Positions 4,422 to 10,063 of a stretch of DNA of 10,063 bases are shown here, one piece after another. The position numbers and the translations under genes were made by a program. Every line of letters starts with the position of its first letter. The first letter of the stretch is position 1. Under the pieces are notes generated by a model. That model saw only the letters and a list, made by a program, of their open reading frames with translations, searched no databases and was not told the DNA's origin. This DNA is from Burkholderiaceae bacterium (lineage in GTDB: Bacteria > Pseudomonadota > Gammaproteobacteria > Burkholderiales > Burkholderiaceae_D), in NCBI GenBank assembly GCA_019752915.1, contig JAIELO010000176.1:1-10063 (forward strand), read 5' to 3'.

Positions 4422-6602
4422 TCAAAGCTGTGCAGGGAACCTCTCGTCGCGCAGGTTGTCGCTCCCATCGAGCATGGGGCGGTTAGCCAGCATCAGTTCG
4501 ATATTTTCCGGTGGCGAGGGATGGCCGAGGTAGTAACCCTGCACCATGTCGCAGCCATACTGCTCGAGCAACAGCAGCTGGGCATTGGTTTCCACGCCTT
4601 CCGCCACCACGTTCAGCTTCAGGCCGTGTGCCATGGCGATGATGGCGCGGGTGATGGCGGCATTCTCGCTATCCTGCGGCAAGCCGGTGATGAAGCTCTT
4701 GTCGATCTTGAGCGCGCTGACGTTGAAGCGTTTCAGATAGCTCATGGAGGAGTAGCCGGTACCGAAGTCGTCAATGGAAAGATACACGCCAATCGCGCGT
4801 AACTGTTCCAGCGTGGCCATGGTGGCACGGGCATCGTCCATCAGCGTGCCTTCGGTCAATTCCAGTTCCAGTAGCTCGGCGGGCATGCCGCTATCGTGCA
4901 GGGCGGACAGCACCATCTGGCTCAGGTTCTCGTCTTTGAACTGGCGTGCCGACAGATTCACGGCAACCCGCAGCGGGCGCTCGTCATTGCTTTGCCACAG
5001 GCGTGCCTGTTGGCAGGCGGCACGCAACACCCATTCGCCGATCGGGACGATCAGGCCGGTTTCCTCGGCCAGTGGAATGAATTCGGTGGGCGAAATAATG
5101 CCCCGCTCCGGATGGCGCCAGCGCACCAGCGCTTCGACGCTGACGATGGTGGCGCTGCGCACGTCGATCTGCGGCTGGTAGAGCAGGTACAGTTCGCCGT
5201 TCTGCAGCGCCTTGCGCAAGCCGACCTCGAGCTGCACGTGGCTCATGATCTGCATCGTCAAAGACGAGCTGTAGAACTTGGCATTGTTCTTGCCGCAATT
5301 CTTGGCGTGGTACATGGCGGTGTCGGCAAATTTCAGCAGGCTGCTGCAATCCTCGCCATCGTCGGGATACAGCGAAATACCGATGCTGGCGGTGACGAAA
5401 ATCTCGTGGCTGCCCAGCTGGAAGGGACGGCACATGGCATCCTTGACGCGCTGGGCCACCGCTAAAGCATCTTCGACCCGTTCCAGATCGGGAATCAGGA
5501 TGGTGAATTCGTCGCCGCCAAGGCGTGCCAGATTGCTGTCGTCGGCTTCGGTGCGCGACACCAGATCGCTGGGGCGGATGGTTTCGCGCAGCCGCTCCGA
5601 GACCGCTTTCAGCAAGTGATCGCCGACATCGTGACCGAGCGTATCGTTGATGCGTTTGAAGGCATCGAGGTCCATGAACAGCACGGCGAATTTGTGCTGG
5701 TCTTTGCGCGAGCGTTGCAACTCGGCTTCCAGCGTTTCCAGAAACGCTTGCCGGTTAGGGATGCCGGTCAGGCTGTCGCAATAGGCCAGCCGGCGGATCT
5801 GTTCTTCGTTGCGCTTGCGTTCGCTGATGTCGCGCACCAGCCCCAGTACTTCATCCGGGCCGGTCGCTACCAGCCGTGCTTCGAAATGCCGCACCGGCCC
5901 GGCCACGGCATGTTCGCCCGCGCGCACGCGGATATTGGCAGGCTGGGGCAGGGCATAATCGAGCGAGCCGATGTGCTGGCTAGCGAGTACCGTCTGGACT
6001 TTCTGCAGCAGATTGCGGGCGATCGGCTCCGGCAGCACCTGTTGCAGATTGCGCCCGACACACTGCTCGCTGGCGAATACGCTGCTCGCTTCGTGGCCCT
6101 GTTCGTAGTCCAGATAGTCGCCGGCGCGGTTCATGCGGAAGAAGGTGTCGGGGATGGCGGCCATCACGGCGCGATGCTGGGCATCGGCGATGCGCAGGCG
6201 GGTGATAGCGTCGCTGGCGCGCAGCACGTACAGCACGCGGTGACCGAGGATGGGCCAGTTGATCGGTTTGGAGACGAAGTCGGTGGCGCCCGCTTCGTAG
6301 GCGCGCGTCACCGACGCCAGTTCATCGGCGCCGGTGACCATGATGATGGGGACGGTGGTGTGTTGTTCGAGCTGGCGGATGGCACTGCATACGGCCAGTC
6401 CATCCATGCCGGGCATCTCGACGTCGAGCATCACCAGATCGGGCTGGATGCGCTGGAAGCTGTCGAGTGCCTGCAGGCCGTCTTCGGCCTCGACGGTATC
6501 GAGGCCGACCTGTCCCAGCATTTCCAGCATCAGCATGCGCATCACGGGATCATCGTCGGCGACCAGCACCAGTCCACGGCGCGTCGAGGGGGCAGCTGCC
6601 AT
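4422..6602 (-). CDS. Response regulator with PAS, GGDEF and EAL domains (c-di-GMP synthesis/degradation)
   Basis: A 726-residue cytoplasmic protein. Residues ~10-125 are a receiver with acidic pair D16/D17, phospho-acceptor D60 ('LMLDVEMPGMDG'), T90 and K112. Residues ~140-262 look like a PAS fold ending in 'VRDISERKRNEE'. A GGDEF domain (~270-450) begins 'DSLTGIPNR', with intact 'RLGGDEF' at 360-366, so diguanylate cyclase activity is plausible. An EAL domain (~457-710) has E490-A-L-V-R, 'DDFGTGYSS' (611-619) and 'EGVET' (668-672), so phosphodiesterase activity is also plausible. The RxxD inhibitory-site sequence (R343-D346) is present, but 15 rather than the usual 5 residues separate it from GGDEF. 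ATG 6602 is preferred over the 6689 start: AAGGAAG lies 6 bases upstream, and the kinase stop is just one base before it (TGA-C-ATG). Coupled translation and shared function with the kinase are therefore very likely. Confidence 0.93.
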   Translation of the reverse strand: MAAAPSTRRGLVLVADDDPVMRMLMLEMLGQVGLDTVEAEDGLQALDSFQRIQPDLVMLDVEMPGMDGLAVCSAIRQLEQHTTVPIIMVTGADELASVTRAYEAGATDFVSKPINWPILGHRVLYVLRASDAITRLRIADAQHRAVMAAIPDTFFRMNRAGDYLDYEQGHEASSVFASEQCVGRNLQQVLPEPIARNLLQKVQTVLASQHIGSLDYALPQPANIRVRAGEHAVAGPVRHFEARLVATGPDEVLGLVRDISERKRNEEQIRRLAYCDSLTGIPNRQAFLETLEAELQRSRKDQHKFAVLFMDLDAFKRINDTLGHDVGDHLLKAVSERLRETIRPSDLVSRTEADDSNLARLGGDEFTILIPDLERVEDALAVAQRVKDAMCRPFQLGSHEIFVTASIGISLYPDDGEDCSSLLKFADTAMYHAKNCGKNNAKFYSSSLTMQIMSHVQLEVGLRKALQNGELYLLYQPQIDVRSATIVSVEALVRWRHPERGIISPTEFIPLAEETGLIVPIGEWVLRAACQQARLWQSNDERPLRVAVNLSARQFKDENLSQMVLSALHDSGMPAELLELELTEGTLMDDARATMATLEQLRAIGVYLSIDDFGTGYSSMSYLKRFNVSALKIDKSFITGLPQDSENAAITRAIIAMAHGLKLNVVAEGVETNAQLLLLEQYGCDMVQGYYLGHPSPPENIELMLANRPMLDGSDNLRDERFPAQL

Positions 6603-6603
6603 G

Positions 6604-9504
6604 TCAGGCTTCCTTTTCCAGTATTGCTTCCAGTGCCTGCCGCACGGCGTTGAATTGCTGTTCCATACTGGCCAGCAAAGCTGCGGCACCGCTGGTGCTG
6701 TGCTGGCGCCCCAGCTGTTCCAGTTCTTTGCAGGTGCTGGCGAGTCTTTGCGCGCCGACGTTGGCGCTGCCCGATTTCAGGCGGTGCGCCAGCAGACGTA
6801 AGGCCTCACTGTCATCGTGCTGGATGGCCAGGCGCAAGGTGGCGAATTGTTCGGGGGTGTCGCGCAGATAGGTGTGCAGAATTTTTTCCAGCAAGGCGTC
6901 GCCGTTTTCTGCGCTGAGTGCGCGGATGTTTTCCAGAGCCTGACGCTGGATGGCGCCGCCAGGCTCTGTCGCGTCGCTGCTGGCCGGGGGCATTGCGGTA
7001 GCGATTGCCATGGTGCCGCTGACAGCAGACGTCGGTGGCGGCGCTGCTACTGGCGTACTCTGGCGTGGCAGAGGGATCCAGCGTGCCAGCGTGTCGCCCA
7101 GTGTCTGCTGGGTGAAGGGCTTGCTCAGATAATCGTCCATCCCGGCAGCCAGGCAGGACTCGCGGTCGCCCTGCAGGGCATTGGCCGTGATGGCGATGAT
7201 CGGTAGTTTGTGACCCTGACCGCGCTGCAGTTCGTGGCGGCGGATTTCGCTGGTGGCGGCAAAACCATCCATCACCGGCATCTGGCAATCCATCAGCACC
7301 AGATCGAAGGCATCGGCCTGCACTGAATGCAGTGCTTCTGCTCCATTGGCGGCGCGACTGACATCGAGCCCCATACTTTCCAGCATGGCGCTGGCAACTT
7401 CCACATTGACGGGATTATCTTCCGCTAGCAACACCTTGCGGCCGCGCCGCTTGCGTAGCGCAGGTGTGCTGGCATGACTGAAGCTGGTGACCGGTTCCGC
7501 CAGCTGTTCGAGCACAGCATTGCTGGCGCTGGATGCGGCACTATCGGTGGCCTTGCTGCCGGCAATGCGCGCAGTGCCACCTAGCAGGCATTCGTACAGG
7601 TCGCTCTCGCGTAGCGGTTTGACCAGTTGATACGTGACGCCTGCTTCGCGACACTGGACGCTATCGGCGGCATGTTGCTGGCTGCTCAGCAACAGCAAGC
7701 GTAGCCCGGACAGTGCAGGATCAGCGTGCAAGGCGGCTGCCAGCGCCAGGCCGCTGGTGCGCGGCAAGTCCATTTCCAGCAGCGCGACATCGTAAGGCTG
7801 GCCGTCTGCTTGCGCCTGCTGTAGCGCATGCTGGACGGCACTGGCATTGCAGGCGCTGCAGGGCAGGTGCCAGCTGGTCAGTAGCTGTGCCAGCGCAGTG
7901 CGGCTGGCGAGTTGGTCGTCGACTATCAAGGCGCGGCATTCCCGGTTGGCGTAACTGGAGGCGTCGTCGACATCGATGCGACGCTTGTCGAAATTTACGG
8001 TAAACCAGAAAATCGACCCTTGCGTTAGCGCATGATCGACCCCGATGCGCCCGCCCATCAGCTCGACCAGCTGTTTCGAGATGGCCAGTCCCAGGCCGGT
8101 GCCGCCGTGCTTGCGGGTCGTCGAACCGTCGGCCTGCGAGAAGGAGTCAAAGATACGGGCGCGCGCTTCGCCCGAGACACCAATGCCGGTGTCCTGTACT
8201 TCAAAGCGTAGACCAATGCTCTGCGCATCTTCTGCGATGACTTTCACGGCCACGGTGATCTGCCCACTGTCGGTAAATTTGACAGCATTTCCCAGCAAGT
8301 TATAGATCACCTGCCGTAGCCGGTTCGGGTCGCCGCAGACGGCGATCGGAATATCGTGGGCAATCGCTAGTTCGAGGCGCAACTGCTTGCTCTGCGCCTG
8401 CGGGGCAAACACATGTTCGATTTCATCGAGCAGCTCGCGGAAATTGAACTGGATGTATTCGACCGTCAGCTTGCCCGCTTCGATTTTGGAAAAATCCAGA
8501 ATGTCGTTGATGATCACCAGCAGATGCTCGCCGGAGCGCTTGACCATGCTGGTGTAATGGTGCTGCTGTTCGCTCAGTGGCGTGGCCAGCAGCAGCTCCG
8601 TCATGCCCAGCACGCCATTCATGGGAGTGCGGATTTCATGGCTCATGGTGGCCAGAAACGCACTCTTGGCCTGGCTGGCCGCTTCGGCAGCGTTCTTGGC
8701 TTTTTCCAGCTGCTCGGTGCGCACCCCCACCTGGCGTTCCAGCTGGTCACGATATTGATGCAGCGCCTCATCCCGTGCTTCGACGTGCGCCAGCATGTCG
8801 TTGAAGCTGTCGATCAGGGCGCCCAGTTCATCGTGCCGGTGATGGCTGATGCGCGGGGTGGTCATACCGCAGCTGACCTGCTGGGCTGCGCTGATCAGAC
8901 GTGCGACCGGTTCGGCAATGCTGCTTTTCAGGCGCGCCGCCATCAGCAGAGCCAGCATAAAAGCCAGCAACGCCGCCACGGCACTCGCAGCCAGACTGCG
9001 CAGCAGATCGAGCCACATGCGCGACTGACTCGCTTCCAGCATCAGTGTGCCGATGCGCTCGCCATTGCGCTGAACCGGACGGTAGAGTCGCAAGGAGGGC
9101 AGCCAGTGCGCCCGATCATTGACGGTGTTCATCAGTGCGCCGGCACTGACTGCCGGCGTCAACTGCTCAGGGGCGTCATCGGGGGTCGCTTCGCTGTCTG
9201 CTTTATAGCGCGCCAGCAACTGGCCGTGGCCCGTGTAGAGGGCGGCCCGGCGGATGCGCTGGTCGGCCGACAAGGCCGCCAGCGTGCGCTGCGCCTGCTG
9301 TGCGTCGGCATATAGCAGGGCCAGTTCGCTATTGCTGCCGATGACGTCGGCCAGCGAAATCAGTTGCTGACGCTCCTGCTCGCTACGGCTGAGAATCGAC
9401 ATGGTGGCAAAAGCGATCAACACCATGAGCAGTGCGCTGCCGGTCGATAGCAAGGCAATCATGGTCAACTTCTGGCTGAGACCTGACCGTTCGGTATGGA
9501 ACAT
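6604..9504 (-). CDS. Hybrid sensor histidine kinase (CHASE8-like, HAMP, HisKA, HATPase, REC, REC, Hpt)
   Basis: A 966-residue inner-membrane phosphorelay kinase of BarA-like layout. TM1 is at ~15-37 and TM2 at ~168-190. The periplasmic segment between them ('[24 protein letters not shown]') looks like a CHASE8 sensor as in YfiN-type proteins. HAMP (~191-244) and a coiled coil (~245-280) lead to HisKA with H289 ('[11 protein letters not shown]'). The ATPase has N406 ('NLLGNAVKF'), 'DTGIGV' (438-443) and 'GGTGLGL' (467-473). Receiver 1 (~524-640) has D529/D530 and K629 but E577 at the phospho-acceptor position. Receiver 2 (~689-805) is intact: D739, T773, K795. After a Pro/Ala/Ser/Thr-rich linker comes an Hpt domain with H907 ('[13 protein letters not shown]'). 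The relay H289-D739-H907-D60 of the next protein is the obvious route. ATG 9504 is chosen because it places TM1 near the N-terminus; its ribosome site is weak, and GTG 9642 would add an unrelated 46-residue stretch. The signal is unknown. Confidence 0.93.
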   Translation of the reverse strand: MFHTERSGLSQKLTMIALLSTGSALLMVLIAFATMSILSRSEQERQQLISLADVIGSNSELALLYADAQQAQRTLAALSADQRIRRAALYTGHGQLLARYKADSEATPDDAPEQLTPAVSAGALMNTVNDRAHWLPSLRLYRPVQRNGERIGTLMLEASQSRMWLDLLRSLAASAVAALLAFMLALLMAARLKSSIAEPVARLISAAQQVSCGMTTPRISHHRHDELGALIDSFNDMLAHVEARDEALHQYRDQLERQVGVRTEQLEKAKNAAEAASQAKSAFLATMSHEIRTPMNGVLGMTELLLATPLSEQQHHYTSMVKRSGEHLLVIINDILDFSKIEAGKLTVEYIQFNFRELLDEIEHVFAPQAQSKQLRLELAIAHDIPIAVCGDPNRLRQVIYNLLGNAVKFTDSGQITVAVKVIAEDAQSIGLRFEVQDTGIGVSGEARARIFDSFSQADGSTTRKHGGTGLGLAISKQLVELMGGRIGVDHALTQGSIFWFTVNFDKRRIDVDDASSYANRECRALIVDDQLASRTALAQLLTSWHLPCSACNASAVQHALQQAQADGQPYDVALLEMDLPRTSGLALAAALHADPALSGLRLLLLSSQQHAADSVQCREAGVTYQLVKPLRESDLYECLLGGTARIAGSKATDSAASSASNAVLEQLAEPVTSFSHASTPALRKRRGRKVLLAEDNPVNVEVASAMLESMGLDVSRAANGAEALHSVQADAFDLVLMDCQMPVMDGFAATSEIRRHELQRGQGHKLPIIAITANALQGDRESCLAAGMDDYLSKPFTQQTLGDTLARWIPLPRQSTPVAAPPPTSAVSGTMAIATAMPPASSDATEPGGAIQRQALENIRALSAENGDALLEKILHTYLRDTPEQFATLRLAIQHDDSEALRLLAHRLKSGSANVGAQRLASTCKELEQLGRQHSTSGAAALLASMEQQFNAVRQALEAILEKEA

Positions 9505-9691
9505 TGGGCGAGCTTTAAGCAAGAGGTGGGCGCCAGACGTCGGCGCAGCAAGCTGAACGAGCTGATCAGGCTTTCGATTTCCAGTAGGGAAAAATACAAG
9601 CTTTGCAGGACGATGGTCTTGATCTGGGTCGAATTCCCACACTATTGAGCCATCTCAAAGACGGGGCAGGAGTGCACTGCATGCTGGGCAC
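9505..9691. promoter_or_regulatory. Divergent intergenic region between the kinase and glycosyltransferase genes
   Basis: These 187 bases must hold the start signals of both divergent genes. No convincing -35/-10 pair stands out on either strand. A perfect inverted repeat, TTGAG-CCAT-CTCAA, lies at 9645-9658, about 35 bases before the glycosyltransferase start, and could be an operator; short arms of this kind also occur by chance. An A/T-rich patch is at about 9580-9600. Confidence 0.4.
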
Positions 9692-10063
9692 ATGGTGCGG
9701 AAAAAAATACTGTTTGTGGCAGAAGCGGTCACGCTCGCGCATGTGGGGCGACCGCTGGCGCTGTCGCGCATGCTATCGCCCCAGCACTATGATTGTCACT
9801 TTGCCTGTGCACCAGCTTACGCCGAGTTCGTGCCTGATGGCCCCATGCAGTACTGGCCGCTGGCGAGTATCTCCAGCGCGCGCTTTCTGGCCGCTCTGGC
9901 GGCTGGCAAGCCGGTCTACGATGTGGCGACCTTGCAGCGCTACGTGCAGGATGACCGGCGCCTGCTCGAACGCGTGGCGCCGGATGCCGTGATTGGCGAC
10001 TTCCGGCTCTCGCTGGCAGTCAGTGCGCGCCTGTTGCGGGTGCCATACATCGGGCTGATCAAT
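9692..10063 (+). CDS. GT1-like (UDP-sugar/MGT-type) glycosyltransferase, N-terminal part; 3' end outside window
   Basis: The frame from ATG 9692 stays open for 124 codons to the window edge. It opens with a Rossmann-type strand 'KKILFVAEAVTLAHVGRPLA', in which His17 and the following region match the N-terminal pattern of GT-B fold glycosyltransferases acting on lipids, natural products or macrolides (catalytic His, then 'RPLALSRML'). Later comes 'YDCHFACAP' and 'DAVIGDFRLSLAVSARLLRVPYIGLIN', the second acceptor-side strand with the Asp that usually pairs with the catalytic His. The nucleotide-sugar binding half is beyond the window, so donor and acceptor are unknown. GTG 9695 is an equally possible start. 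It is divergent from the kinase operon, and a link to the repeat-protein cassette 5 kb away is only conjecture. Confidence 0.75.
   Translation, partial: MVRKKILFVAEAVTLAHVGRPLALSRMLSPQHYDCHFACAPAYAEFVPDGPMQYWPLASISSARFLAALAAGKPVYDVATLQRYVQDDRRLLERVAPDAVIGDFRLSLAVSARLLRVPYIGLIN

Noticed and set aside
5616..6653. Long open frame on the plus strand opposite the REC-PAS-GGDEF protein
   Set aside because: It lies wholly antisense to a gene with intact motifs throughout, has no ribosome site, and its Gln/His/Ala-rich translation resembles no protein. GC-rich third positions keep such frames open.
8413..9315. 300-codon plus-strand frame opposite the hybrid kinase
   Set aside because: Antisense to TM2, HAMP and HisKA regions whose motifs are intact; translation is low-complexity His/Gln/Arg with no domain.
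9619..9647. TTGATC with a 17-base spacer as promoter for the glycosyltransferase
   Set aside because: The partner hexamer CTATTG is a poor match to the -10 consensus; not supportable.
9603..9992. Plus-strand frame overlapping the start of the glycosyltransferase
   Set aside because: Its translation is rich in Arg, Trp and Cys without a pattern, whereas the frame from 9692 gives a clear GT-B N-terminus and stays open to the edge.

Overview
The window reads as chromosomal DNA of a GC-rich Gram-negative bacterium. Start contexts, dense overlapping genes and the protein styles (CHASE8-like sensor kinase, REC-PAS-GGDEF-EAL protein, CaiB/BaiF CoA-transferase) fit a betaproteobacterium. This is an inference from protein character; no rRNA or other marker gene is present. 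No tRNA, rRNA, IS element, phage gene or CRISPR array was found.

Layout, left to right. (1) Positions 1-522 (+): the 3' end of a family III CoA-transferase gene. (2) Positions 519-4344 (-): four tightly packed genes transcribed leftward. In transcription order they are a 326-residue protein with 24 tandem Gly-Thr-x-x tetrapeptides; a radical SAM enzyme with extra C-terminal cysteines; a protein with a 2-oxoglutarate/Fe(II) oxygenase active-site pattern; and an FkbM-type methyltransferase. The gene junctions are a 13-14 base overlap, a gap of 31 bases and a gap of 2 bases. (3) Positions 4422-9504 (-): a hybrid histidine kinase (CHASE8-like sensor, HAMP, HisKA, HATPase, two receivers, Hpt) followed one base later by a response regulator with PAS, GGDEF and EAL domains. 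Together they look like a phosphorelay that controls cyclic di-GMP. (4) Positions 9692-10063 (+): the start of a GT1-like glycosyltransferase, divergent from the kinase and cut by the window edge.

The four-gene cassette is the most interesting part. A repetitive, acidic, Thr-rich protein with a leader-like helical N-terminal half precedes three enzymes of classes (radical SAM, 2OG oxygenase, methyltransferase) that commonly modify ribosomally made peptides. The simplest hypothesis is that the repeat protein is their substrate: a RiPP-like or protein-decoration system with an unusually long, regular multi-unit core. The sequence shows the gene order, the motifs and the repeat; the enzyme-substrate relationship is inferred. 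The repeat uses all four glycine codons and three threonine codons, so the amino-acid pattern is conserved more strictly than the DNA. The cassette may have its own weak promoter in the 77-base gap at 4345-4421, or may be read through from the c-di-GMP operon, since no terminator is visible there.
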